This document shows positions 22,684 to 34,518 of a DNA stretch of 64,000 nt, piece after piece. The DNA lies in contig CP137324.1 in assembly GCA_033182465.1 (NCBI GenBank), positions 186,001-250,000 on the forward strand. The letters are read 5' to 3'. A model generated the notes under the pieces. It worked only from the letters and a program-made list of their open reading frames with translations, made no database searches and was not told the DNA's origin. This DNA comes from Sanghuangporus weigelae (lineage: Eukaryota > Basidiomycota > Agaricomycetes > Hymenochaetales > Hymenochaetaceae). The stretch's first letter is position 1, and each line of letters starts with the position of its first letter. The position numbers and the translations under genes were made by a program.

Positions 22684-24774
22684 ATGATAATCGCAAACTT
22701 CCTTCGTCGTCCACCACCAGCATATATTCTAAGATCATTTCTCGTAACCTCTAGCTGTACTCGTTCATTCTCTAGCTCGTCGTGTATCCAAGCAAAGAAG
22801 AGGATGGCACCCAAAAAAGCTGATGCTGGGAAGGAGAAAAAGGTGTTGCTGGGCAGACCAAGCAACAACTTGAAGATCGGTATCGTAGGTATGCATTTCA
22901 ATCTTGTTTTTCTCTATAGATTCTCATCTAATGTTAGTTTGATCCCTTATAGGTCTACCGAACGTCGGCAAATCGTCGTTCTTCAACTCCCTGTCAAACA
23001 CAGGCACGTAACGATGAAAATTGGATGTATTTACTAGGCGCTCATCTCCCTTGATCCTTTGAATAGATTTGGGTAAAGCTGCCAACTTCCCTTATGCGAC
23101 TATCAATCCCGAGGTAAGCTGCTAAGCTCTTATGGACGTGTAGGTCTGGATAAATGGCGCTCCAGGAAGCTAGGATACCTGTCCCCGACCCACGATTTGA
23201 CTGGCTCTGTAATCTGTACAAACCAGCATCCAAAGTCCCAGCGTTCTTAACGATCATTGACATTGCCGGGTTAACTGCTGTGCGCCACCTTCGATTCCTT
23301 CTGAGTCTCCTCCGACTTAATCTAAACAACGCGTTTAGGGCGCATCAACAGGTGCAGGACTAGGCAACGCCTTCCTATCACACGTGCGCTCCGTTGATGG
23401 GATCTTCCAAGTCGTCCGAGCATTCGACGATGCGGAAGTAACTCATGTCGAAGGAGACGTTGATCCTATCCGTGATATGGAGATCATCCAGACGGAACTC
23501 AGGCTGAAGGATATTGAATGGGTCGAGAAGCAACTTGACGGACTTAAGAAGACGTCGAGGTCTCTGGGAAGTTCGAGCCTGGCGGATAAGGCGAGGAAGG
23601 AAGAAATCGTGAGTGTCTTTGCGTCTATCTTGAGGGTAGCTCTTAACCTCGATGAGTTTCTGACGATCATTTAAGGCGATCGTCGAGAAGGTCCTCAAGT
23701 GTATAAATGATGACCAGAAGGATGTGAGGAAAGGTGAATGGAACAACAAGGAGGTTCGTACCAATCCTTGCAATCTTATTTAGAATCCACTACTATTCTT
23801 CATTCCTTTATGAACATTTTATGATGAGAAAGAGCGCTACGCTCGATTTAACCCAGCTCGTCGAGGAGGGAGTAACGCCCCACATTCCTTTGAGATACCT
23901 TTTCCTTCTGATTTCCCTTACGTTCATCCGCTGTCCTTCAAGCACCCCTTACTAGAGGACTAATGACTAACGTAGATAAAATTTATAGATCGACGTGATC
24001 AATAGTCTCATGCTTCTAACTGCAAAGCCTGTCACGTATCTCGTCAACCTGAGCGAACGGGACTACGTCCGGAAAAAGAACAAATGGTTCGTCTTTCTCT
24101 CTGTATCTCGGTAATCGTATCCTTTCATCCATTGTCTCTCTATAGGTTGCCAAAAATCAAAGCCTGGATCGACGAACACAACCCTGGCGACCCGCTCATC
24201 CCATTCTCCGTCGCACTCGAAGAACGCCTCGCTCTCATGGAGACACCAGAAGAGCGAGAGGAAGAGCAAAAGAAGATCGGCGTGATTAGTGCTCTGGGCA
24301 AGATCACGCAGGCTGGGTATGTCAGTCTTGATGTACGTTTTCAATTTTTGGCATCATGGATGAGTACTGATGATTCTTACTCATTGATGATAGCTTATAC
24401 GGTATTTCACGTGTGGGCCCGACGAAGTACGCGCCTGGACGATCCGCCGGGGTACTAAGGCTCCTCAAGCAGCTGGTGTCATCCAGTACGTTATGTTGTT
24501 CCTTTCTCTCTCGTTCTTCATTCTCAAAAAATTATCTTCTAGCTCGGACTTCGAGAACAAGTTCGTCTGCGGTGAAATCATGACTTATGAAGACTTGCAT
24601 GAGTATGGGAGTGAAGCGGCCGTCAAAGCAGCCGGTAAACTCAGACAGCAGGGGAAACCTTACGAAAGTCAGCATACTTCTCGTCATTTCTCATCGTCGA
24701 AAGTGGGATTTAACTCATTAATCTCTTGTATAGTGGTCGACGGGGACATCGCGTACTGGAAATCTGGCGCATAG
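22684..24774 (+). CDS. OLA1: Obg-like ATPase 1 (YchF family)
   Basis: Ribosome-associated P-loop ATPase of the TRAFAC class. Eleven exons: 22684-22888, 22953-23003, 23067-23113, 23166-23279, 23339-23608, 23676-23753, 23989-24086, 24146-24332, 24394-24485, 24543-24667 and 24734-24774. From the ATG at 22804 ([13 protein letters not shown]) the protein is 395 residues, the normal eukaryotic length. The upstream in-frame ATG at 22684 adds 40 residues with no acidic residue and a RSFSSSS run, like a mitochondrial presequence. Motifs: P-loop [19 protein letters not shown], and a base-recognition segment around YLVNLSE in place of the GTPase NKxD, as in YchF proteins. The C-terminal TGS domain ends [11 protein letters not shown]. 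Intron 2 has a GC donor (ACAG|GCACGT). The intron 23754-23988 is unusually long (235 bases). Confidence 0.96.
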
Positions 24775-25070
24775 TCTTTAACCCGTTCGTTTCGTTCACT
24801 AGGTCTTCTGGGGGCGTTTATCTACTTGTGGAATAGATGAAACGATGGCAATTTGTAGGATTGTAGAAGTGTATGCCGCTGTATTGTGCTGATACGAATA
24901 AACAAAAAAGCAAGGCAATCTTGGCTGTCTATACAAACAATACTCTAGCGTTTGTAAGTAGGACCATCCGTTATTCATCCTCCGCCTCTAGCAATCCGGG
25001 TATCATAGTCAGACACAAAATCCAGCGTCACGATCTCGAAAGCAAGGAATAGCCGGTCAAAGAAGCAAGT

Positions 25071-27379
25071 CTACCATCCTCCTGGCATCGGACTACCGTT
25101 GCTACTCCTACCTGAATTCCTATCTCTACTGCTCTGCCTCCTCACTTTCTCAAGTACATCAGAATTCAACTCCCTCGCAAGCCTCCTCGCAAGCTCCTCG
25201 TCCGTCTCTTCAACGGTAGATGCTCTAGCCTGCGCAGGTCGCTTCATCTCCACACGTTCCTTCTTCCTCCTTTCTTCCGCCTTTTCTTCCGCTAGAGCTT
25301 TCTCTCTTTCAGCTCGCATTCTGGTTTCCGCTTCCGCTTCCTCCTCAGCTTCTGCGGCTAGTCGACGTGCGAGCTCTGCGTCCGCTTCTTCTTGCCGCAG
25401 ACGTTCCAGTGCAAGACGTTCTCTTTCAAGATACGATTCTGGTGCGCGTGAGGGAGATGGACGGGGCTCTGTCGGAGTTGATGGTGCATGCTTTGCCACT
25501 GAACTCGAAGTCTCCGGTACGGTCTGGTGTTGGTGGTACTGAGACTGGGGAAGTTCATGTCTTTGGCTTAGTTTAGGACTCGGGCTTGCGCTCTTAGTAG
25601 GAGGACTTTGAGCGGGTTTAGGAGGCGGCGGCGGAGGACTCGCGCCAGGAGGTAGAGGCATGGGTGAACTATATCTCGTTTCCAATCGCCTCTGACGTTC
25701 TTCCTCCGTCTCACCTGGGAACAACGCACTCGCGGTGGTAGGACGCACCACAGGCGAGTATCCTCCGCTTGCAGGCGCAGGAGAAATGCTCGGCTCAGGG
25801 AACGACAAATGCAACGAGCCTGCAGACAGCACTGGGACTGCTGGGGCTGTTGAGGGCGGCGGAGAAGATGTATACGCCGAGAGTGGTGGTGGGTCGTACG
25901 AAGGATTGATAGGTGGGTACGGTGCTGACCCAGACGAGACAGGTGGATAAGGTGAGTATGTACTTTGGTGATGAGGGGCGTAGGTTGTCTGTGGATGACT
26001 CGGAGCAGACGAAGGTGGGTGAGAAGACACCTGACTATGTCCAAGCGAGGACACAGGTGGATATGCGGGAGGATAAATCGGTTGGCTAGGAGCGGACGTA
26101 GGTGGATGGGCAGCTTGTTGATCTCCGCTTCCGGGATATGACGAGCTGTATGTCCGCTGGTGAGTATGATCCACCGGCGGAAGAGTGGCATAGTCGTTTC
26201 GTGGTGAAGTCATAGTAGGTTGAGCTGGAGGAGAGATAGGCGGTCGTATAACATGATTGTCGAGCGGAGAAGTGTATGCTGGTTGACCGGGAGGCGCTGC
26301 AAGACCGTCTGAAGGTTGAGAGCCATACGCAACTCCAGGGCTTGCTCCAGATGACGGAAACTGGTAGTTTGTATGGGCAGGAGAAGTCGGCAAAGAAGAC
26401 GAGTGTTGTTGCCGTTGCGCACCAGGCCCCCCAGGACGAAGTGCAGCTGGGATAGGCACAGGATCCGTCTTGGGCGACGTTCCTGCACTTCCAGTCTTTC
26501 CAGCAGATGCTCTTAATAGCGCGGGCTTCAGTGCAGCGGGTACTTCATCCTTAGAAGGCGGCAGCGGCGGCTCCGACCGCGAAGAAGGCGATTGCGAGCG
26601 CGATTCGCGGGGCGGAGCCAAATGAGACGGCCTGGTGGATGCCGATGTAAACAAAGATGTAGATACCCCTAGCTCAGTTGCATAACGTGAAGGGGGTGAG
26701 TTGTAAGGAGACGTCTTTGGAGGTGTTTGCGGCGGCCGCCACAGTCTTTCACTAGGTGCCATCTTGGAGGGCCTACGAGTAAGAGACAGAGGCCCAGCAG
26801 CGAAAAAGGTCATTTCCAGGTATACTTCGCCGCGATACGTGCCATCTATCTCCAGCTTCACCCAGTCTACATAAGACGCATGATGTGAGAAACAGGTTAA
26901 GGGAACTGAAATTTGAACTGGAAATACCATCGAACTCTCCGGTCTTCAGCGTCTCTTTAATGTCGACTTCTCCAGCTCCAATCTGCTCATCGCCTTTAGG
27001 TTCTTTAGCGAAACACGATACTTTCAAAGTTCGATTCTCTTTTGTTTCTTGCGACAGGACTTTCAGATGAAGATCTTCGTCCCTGAACCATTAGACACCG
27101 TAAATAAGAATTCTTGTGGCAGACGATAAGCAGCCTACCAAACGGGATGCTGTCCTCCCCTTTTATCAATATTGGTCTGCTCCTTGAAAGGTCCAAGCTG
27201 TATGACGGTATAAGGATCTTGCTTCGAGAAAGTATGTTTATCTGGCAGATTGCGCTGGACAAACAACATAACTTAGTGACTAGAACTCATAATAAATGAA
27301 TTGATGGAGGCTCGCATACCGCTTTCAAGACCACAACCACTAAAACACCGAGCTCTTTCGGATTTGTTGCTACAGCCAT
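25071..27379 (-). CDS. C2-domain protein with Pro/Ser-rich tail (Inn1/Fic1-like)
   Basis: Four exons: 27379-27320, 27254-27139, 27082-26928 and 26866-25071, totalling 708 residues. The N-terminal 130 residues form a C2 domain: ELGVLVVVVLKARNLPDKH, then KQDPYTVIQLG, then GGQHPVWDEDLHLKV. The long middle is rich in Pro, Ser and Tyr with many PPxP motifs and looks disordered. The C-terminal 150 residues are a charged coiled coil with two similar motifs, EADAELARRLAAE and ETDEELARRLARE, which resemble ubiquitin-interacting motifs. An N-terminal C2 plus PxxP tail is the layout of yeast Inn1 and fission yeast Fic1, which act in cytokinesis at the division site. The assignment rests on architecture, so I give no symbol. 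The gene converges on OLA1 with a 296-base gap. Confidence 0.85.
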
Positions 27380-27918
27380 CGTGGTTGGAGTTCAAAGTGT
27401 TTTCACTGACATGGGTGATCGACACTTTTTTATCTCTGCTCTGCTATAATCCAGTGCTAGATGGATGATCCAGTGCTGTTCCCAGATCGGCAAACGTCCG
27501 GCGCTGATCTCCACACTACTACACAGGATCATGGCAGTGTTAACAAACAATTCGTCCAAGAAGATACTACTTCCTACTACTATACAACAAATACAGCTAT
27601 GTATACAAGTTCTAAGATTTTGTATGTGATTGTTACCTACGAACTAGAAAGAAGAGAAAAAGGAATAATAAATAATGCTTTACTGCATCTGACCGAACCC
27701 TATCTCATTTGGAGATTTCTCTTAAAGCGCAAGAGAAATCGCCGAGTGAGGTAGTGTTCGATCAGACAGAGAAAGTCCTTGAACCTTTTCAACCTTTTCA
27801 GAATGACAATCCAGAAATAGCAAGCAGAACAGCACCAATAAAGGAATTAATGTAAAGAATTGGTATAAGTAAAGCTTGCCAAAATCCTGAGCCGATTGCG
27901 CGCTAATATGATACATTG
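27380..27918. other. Intergenic region between PSD2 and the C2 gene
   Basis: About 540 bases holding the PSD2 3' UTR and the promoter of the C2-domain gene (both minus strand). No convincing coding frame. The part from 27440 to 27720 is A/T-rich. Confidence 0.5.
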
Positions 27919-30900
27919 CTACGGTTGGACAATGGGCGTTCTCGCTCGTGAGCTACTTCCACTGCCGCTGGAATTTGCTGGACGTCGGGCGCGTCCGATG
28001 CCCATACCAACTTGGACAAGAGTCTCAAGGCAAGCTCTGCCGTTGATCAATAGATCTTCGTCCCACTCGACAACACCCTTTTCAAAGAGGCACACAATAG
28101 TTGACCCGCCTGCAGGACAAGAGTAAGCAAAAAGCATTTAATGATTAGATAGAAAAGTACCGAAGGCGAAGTATCCAAACTCTTGGCCACGCTTAACTTC
28201 TTCACCCTCCTGCACCGTGGTGATAATGCTTCCGACCATCATAGCCCCGATACAGACAGCCATGACCCGCCCAAATGTAGGGCTGTCGATGGGAACGATC
28301 TTCCTCGCATTTTCACCATAAACATCAAGCGCTGTTCGAATCGCTTGGGGCTAAACGATTGCAAGAGTTGTCAATGACGACGATCGCACTGGACAGTCGT
28401 GCAGAGGAAACCCACATTTACAGTGTAATACTCTCCGGGGATGTAAGTCATAGGCCCAATCTTACCGTCGACAGGAGAATGGAATCGATGGTAATCCTGG
28501 GGTGCAAGACGGAAGATGCAGAGCGCGCCTCCATTGTACTTCTCCCACTGGTCGCTATAAGCTTCTCCGAGTAAACGAGCCACGCTGAATTCGCGACCCT
28601 TGATCCATAGGCGCGTTGCCTCATTTACGGTCTCAAAGACCATCATTCGGCAGTCTGCTGCGCTAACAAGTCGCGACGGATTCTCGGGCTCTTCGACAGG
28701 TCTTGCATCCGTTTTCAGTTTTCTGCAATTTCATCTGATGAGATTATATGTTTCTTTCGAGAGCAAGATCCAGCGTACCGATAAAAGAACTCATTGAAGG
28801 TTTCTGTATCGCATATATATAAGTAGATCTCGCTAAAAGCTATGGACACTCACTGAATGAATCAATAGGGTCCAGAATTTCTTCTACTTTGAGCTTGTGG
28901 AACTGGATGAACGCGGGTATTTCACTGGCAGATTCTGGTGCATCATATTTCTGGCCTTGCTTGATAGTCAATGATTTCAGAAGTCGACGAGCTAGAAAGG
29001 GTTTAGTAACTCGCTACTACAAAGGTTATAAAGTCTAATTACCTCGCGCTCCTTCCATTCGACCTTTTGCTCCCTAGCGTAGGAGAATATCAGATATGCC
29101 ACAGTAACCAGGATTGACTGGTGTACCTTGTAGAGAAGTCGGATACCAAGACGAACATATACTTGCATCTTCTCTTCCTCGAGCTGTCCAGTCCTCCTAT
29201 TTTGCACGATGATGTTGGCAGAGTTCTTTTGAAACTGTCAGTCAATCAAATAATGACCACCTTCCGGACGTGAACATACCGCTCCAAGCTTGTAGTTCCC
29301 CGACGAAACCTTAGAAATGACCTTAGTGTACCACTTCCTTTGGGCTTGACTGGCAGTCACATAGTTATTGACGACGATACGATCCACGCGACCCCAATCC
29401 TGACTTGCGCATACAGCCAAGTGAGTGATGATATCCACCTCCGCCCTCTTATTGATCCTCGGCCGGTGGCATAGCGGGCAGTTCTTCACATTAATGATAC
29501 GTTCAAACGTTTCATCCGAGCTGGGACTGGAGGATTCGTCATTGTCGTTATCGGAAGAGGATGAAGAAGAGGACGACGTTTGGTGTTCGATGGCACCTGC
29601 AGCTTGATAACCGGCAGGTACACGTGTGGAAGCAGAATCGATGATAGGCTGTATAATACTTGCCAAAGGCCGCTGATTGGGCTCCGTTGGATGAGCAGAT
29701 AGTGCTTGATCTTGAGCTGCCTCCTCCGTCAACGTGCCTTGGCGGCGCGCAGTGGGATGGGTTGGCGCACCAGAGAAATCGATACTGTCAAGTCCGAGAT
29801 TAGGAGTTTGACCTCCGCCATTCCTATTATTCACCATGGTAGGCGTAGGAGGAATGCTCGTATCCGGCCCGCCCGCATCCTCGGTACTGAGGCGTTTCTT
29901 CTCGGCGGATGGTCGGCAAAGCTCCTCTTCCAGACACTGAATCGCTTCGTTCATCGTGATCTCATCTTCCTCTGGTTTCTTCCCGTGACGAGCAAAGAAT
30001 GAATCAATTGTCTCCTTCGAGAGCGTAGAGCCCAGAGAATCCAACATGGAAGTGATCTCTAGTCGAGATAGCGTTCCCGTATCATCGGTATCATATTCCT
30101 TGAGATATTCGCGCCAGAATTGTTGACGCAACAAATCATAAGGTTGATATTTCGCGCTGCGCACAAAGTCAGTTCATCAGCCTAGAGGAAACATGACATA
30201 GACTAGAATACCCACCGCACGGTCAGCACCGGATTGTGCTTTGTCTCCCAAGGCATTTCCTTCTCAGTGCTCAAATTCAACTCAAAGTCCTGCATCTCAC
30301 TCTCCAACTTCCCAGCATCCACGGGATATAGACTTGTAGCTTCATCTCTCTTCGGCGCATTCTTGATCAGCTCATTGACGTTGAAAATCGCATCTCCGAC
30401 GTGATCATTCGAAGACAATTTGTCCCAATCCAGCACTGAAAACTGCAACTTGTAGTTTGTTTCGTACCGACGAACGTGGAAGAACAGCTTCTCGTCCCAA
30501 ACGGGATTGAGGGAATGCCGAATGACGCGAGTTCGGAAGACCTTTTTGCCGAAGGAAACGACGACAAACGGGTCCATATCCCATCCGATTCGAGTCACTG
30601 AAACTTGATTAGCAAAAGGTCAGCTGAGTGACGTATTACAGTGCTTACTGTTTTTCAGCTTGGGCAGGTCTGTTGCGCCTTTGATCTCAAGCATGACGAT
30701 ACCAAGAATATCGTGCGCTGCATTGAAATTGAAATCTGCTTTGCGAGATTTCCACTTGCGCGGAAATTTACTACGTTTCGCCGATCCGGGCGCTGCAGCG
30801 GAAGGCGTTCCAGGCGTACTCGGACGCGAGAGTGATGAGGAAGCGGGTGACGGAGTGCCTGTGACTGACGATGCACTGCTAACACCTGAATCTGTCGATG

Positions 30901-32135
30901 GCGTAGTCGGCAAGCTCGGTCGCTTCTTGAATACGCGGGGGATCTTGGCTCCAAGCGAAGGCTTTGATACATATACAGGCGCCACCGCTGCAGGCGGCAA
31001 ACCCGCCGTTGGCGATGGAGCAATAACGTTGACGCCAGGTACCGGAGTAGACTCTGCCTTCGGTGTCTCGGTACCCGAACTGGACGCTGGTGCTGGAGTA
31101 CCAGGAGGAGATCCCTCGAGTCTTATGGGCAGACCTTCATATTCTTCACGCTCGTCGTCTTCATCTTCATCTTCGCTACCTTCATCAGAGCTCAATCCGT
31201 CGTCTTCGTAGGCTGGAATCGCATCATTGGAGCGGACTGTGCCAATACCTTCTGTCTGTGGTTGATATTATTGTTAGTTTATATTTAAAATAATTACAAT
31301 AGAAATCGCGGCATGGTTCGTCAATGCCACGGAAGCAAAAGCGAGTACATACCGGAGGCGCCGATACCAGACTCGTACGGGCACTGTGAGCGCGACGTAG
31401 CAACTCACTGTATATTTCATTGAAGCCTAAAAAGTGGTTCACGTTTTCTGGGCGTACGAAACCGAGCTTAACTTGAATAGAGCCGGAAGCAGATGTATTC
31501 GCTCGAGTCGATATGATATTGACTGTGATTAGCTGTGGCGATTTCAGCATTGTTTATTCCATCGTAACTAGCGACGAAAACGTACTTCGACGCGCGCATC
31601 ATTGAAATCTTTCGGTGATCCTTCCTTGAACCAGCTGTCCAGCGGAAGCGATGCTTCTCCGAGGTAATCTTTCTTTAGCATATCCTTATCCCAGACAATA
31701 AGCTCAAGGACGCCGAGTCTACCGGCGAGAGATAGATAGATAGGAAAGTCAAACGTCGCATCCTTCGCCACAAAGACCGGATTGAGAGTTCTCTTCACCA
31801 CGGGAGTCGAATTCCTGTTCCGCGCTAGTGAAACGACGACGAACCTGCGGAGCACGTGCGAGATCTTGTCAGTAAACAAAGCTAACCTGGACAATTGGTC
31901 AAGTTCTTTGAGAAGAAAAGACATACGGGTCGCTGGTGCCACTCTTGTCCTTCGCAAGTAGATCACTGCATCCCAAGATCTGGACACGAAGGAGGACGAT
32001 GGGCAGCTCACCCGGTATCGGATTCAAGATGTTCCTTCCGTTACCCCGGATTGCCGAGACGCGTACCCGCTTTGGGAGGCTGGCGGCACTTTTGAGAGCC
32101 TTTTTTATCTTGAACACCTGCTTTTCGCGAGGCAT
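27919..32135 (-). CDS. PSD2: Phosphatidylserine decarboxylase, PSD2 type with two C2 domains
   Basis: Makes phosphatidylethanolamine from phosphatidylserine in the endomembrane system. Thirteen exons: 32135-31927, 31844-31586, 31532-31353, 31255-30649, 30597-30216, 30156-29280, 29225-29127, 29073-29043, 28991-28854, 28803-28779, 28722-28416, 28350-28161 and 28109-27919. They total 1164 residues; yeast Psd2 is of similar length. Order: first C2 (about 45-170, [22 protein letters not shown]), acidic and Ser-rich linker, second C2 (about 405-530, [16 protein letters not shown]), an EF-hand-like loop ([12 protein letters not shown], about 566), a CPLC..H..C cluster (about 772-795), then the decarboxylase domain ([21 protein letters not shown]). 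The self-cleavage motif is FGGST, with the pyruvoyl-forming Ser at about 1104. Catalytic residues look intact. Confidence 0.96.
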
Positions 32136-33027
32136 GATGAGCGTCGGGAAGAAGGGGCCTCCAACCTCGTCTTGTTATCGACAACTTCTGGCAAATATGA
32201 AGGCACGTGGTTATACCTAACCTTTCTATTTGTGGAGGTGTATCGCCGAGACGGGTAACGAGCGCTGCTTTCGATGAGTAACCACAGGTAGGCTATGTTG
32301 TCGCTGTGCAAGACGTTGTCGACAATCAGATCCGGTAGAGGGAGGATTCGGGGATACTTGTCAATGTCTGACTCCAATCAGGCCGTTTTAGTCTGAGCGC
32401 TGGTAGTCATGATCCAGGTACAATTAGCTCTCGGACTCGTCCTCTTTCCACGAGTCAGACAAGCTTCGTAAAGTGTTACTGTATCCAGCGAGCCTGTTGT
32501 GCTGCGCTGCAAAGGGACTGCAGTGATTTACGTAATATCTAGACTCCTCATGGTAGCGGAATCTTCCAGCATTCGTCTTAGCTTCTCCCGACAGTCCACA
32601 AGTCCGTGAGGAGACACTGATGCCCTGGTCATTTCGGCCTTTTGGACGGCGATGCCGAGTCTTGCCAAGGCCAAGAGAGATATTATTATTGGTTGGTAAT
32701 TACAACTGTAAGCAAAGATGGATCATTGACAACGATGGTCGCTTTAGGTATCAGTGGAATTTGTATAATGAAATGAAATGATTGCCTTTATCTGACCGTT
32801 TAATCACATTCGTATTATCATTCAACCAGACTGGTTTGTCTCAAAACCAAGTCATTCATTCTTATAAGTATCACTCATAAAGGCGTGAATTTAGTGGTAT
32901 CAGAACTCAGGCTGACTCGGAATTGTCGATCCATTGCTGAAGACTGCCGAGCGTCGATCAATATTCTCACGAGGATTTATATCTTTTCTGTTTTGCAACA
33001 TTTTCTCTTACACAGATCTGTTCGACA
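32136..33027. promoter_or_regulatory. Divergent intergenic region (PSD2 / acidic protein)
   Basis: About 890 bases between divergent starts. It should contain the PSD2 promoter. No coding frame, repeat or RNA gene recognised. Confidence 0.45.
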
Positions 33028-33588
33028 ATGTCGATAGCTCAACTATCTGAAGAATCGCATGGAATGGAGGACGAAATAGCATTAGATGATGCCGAAAACG
33101 ATGATGCTGAAACTACTAGCGAAGGAAGCGATGTCGAAGAATCTAGCGAGTTTGACTCGGACGAGGACGAGGACGAGGAGCTCACTCGCAAGCTCAATGA
33201 ACAACTCTTGGAAGACATCCGCCGTGCTCGCGAGGCTGCTGCACCACCTACATCACCCACAACAAGTCGGTCGCCCAAAGAAGAAGCAGCATTGGCAACG
33301 GTCAAGACTGTGCTCTCGTTCGCTATGTCAGATTCCGTCGTACAGTCGACACTTGCGAGTACGGAAGTACCAGGCTACTCGAATGTTCTTGAGATGTTGA
33401 ACAACATCACTGAAGAGGGTCGCATTTCCCCTCACCTTGCTGGTACCCTGAGCCATGTTCTGGTCAAGCTCGCCAAGTCCGAAGAGTTATTCTCGCCACT
33501 TCCTTCTGTTCCCCAGGAGACGTTGAAAAGGAAGCGCGACGAGGCAGAGGAGCAAAATGGTACCAGAGAAAAACGTGCAGCAACGTGA
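33028..33588 (+). CDS. Acidic hypothetical protein, probably nuclear
   Basis: A single-exon frame of 186 residues starting MSIAQLSEESHGMEDEIALD. The first 60 residues are very acidic (DSDEDEDEEL). The middle has a plausible helical domain (TVKTVLSFAMSDSVVQSTLA, then VLEMLNNITEEGRISPHLAG). The C-terminus carries a basic cluster, KRKRDEAEE and REKRAA, that could be a nuclear localisation signal. The stop at 33588 sits next to possible donor sites, and a downstream frame after an AG near 33679 reads on for about 40 residues, so further exons are possible. No family recognised. Confidence 0.6.
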   Translation: MSIAQLSEESHGMEDEIALDDAENDDAETTSEGSDVEESSEFDSDEDEDEELTRKLNEQLLEDIRRAREAAAPPTSPTTSRSPKEEAALATVKTVLSFAMSDSVVQSTLASTEVPGYSNVLEMLNNITEEGRISPHLAGTLSHVLVKLAKSEELFSPLPSVPQETLKRKRDEAEEQNGTREKRAAT

Positions 33589-34518
33589 TTATTGGTACGG
33601 ATGGCCTTTTTTTCTCCGGCCCTTTGTCTGAAGTGCATGAAACTCTGTAACGCACTTTAACTGTCAGGCCAATTTCTAGGCGGCGCGCCAAAGATGGGTA
33701 AGAAGAGTGCATCGCGGCAATTAGGAACCGTCCCTCATCTTCAGCTCTTGAATTCCCTGGTATTCCGGTGCAAGCAGATCGGTGATGCATCATGTTGCGA
33801 ACGAGAGAGATGATCAGACCTTTGGCGCGTGTTTGTCTTGCCTCCGATGAAGGTTGGTGTTACTTCATACCGAAACGGATTAGCTATGAACTGAGAGTTC
33901 GTCAACATTGTTATCCTCTTTGGCGTTGCCATGATCCTAGTTGATGCGGATGACTGGATCTCTAAGGAGACAAGGACGAAGTCGGCACGCAAGGTGTACT
34001 TCGCCTGTTTCGAGAAGTCTCGGGCGTTTTGGCACCTTCATCGGTGAACTTGGTGGAACAGTTCGTTCACGGAGCTTTTCCTGGGTCTGGGACTAAGAAA
34101 GGACGAGACAACACGCCGTTTGAAGACGACTTACGGTGCTATGGCGACAACATATGCAAAGTTATTTCGATAGAGGTTGCATGCTCGTGCAGCTTCTGAC
34201 AAAGCAGCTCACCTCAAGCAGAGAGGAATCATGGACGGAGACTGGGATACCACGGAAGTCTATGTGCTGAGCTTGTGTATGTGTCATCTTCATCTGCATT
34301 GATAGAAACTGACCTGTTGCGGAATATCCTTAGTTTCGCGTTTTGCAGCAATGTTGTCTCAGTTTGGACAGTGAGACGCAATGCTGGTCAGGCGTGCTCA
34401 GTTTGCAATATAAACGCACACCAGCTCTCGCAGCATGGACATTCTTGGAACCGTTTGCTCCGGACGCTCGATTATCTTCTTTAATCCCTGCAATTCCTCG
34501 TATTTCGGTATTGGAGCG
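33589..34518. other. Intergenic region with faint coding-like fragments
   Basis: About 930 bases. Short plus-strand runs between 34050 and 34270 look protein-like (for example ASDKAAHLKQRGIMDGDWD) but are broken by stops. No start or splice chain could be fixed. It may be extra exons of the upstream gene or an eroded gene. Confidence 0.3.

Noticed and set aside
25568-26191. Minus-strand 207-residue frame inside the C2-domain gene
   Set aside because: Shadow of the repetitive Pro/Ser-rich coding sequence in another frame.
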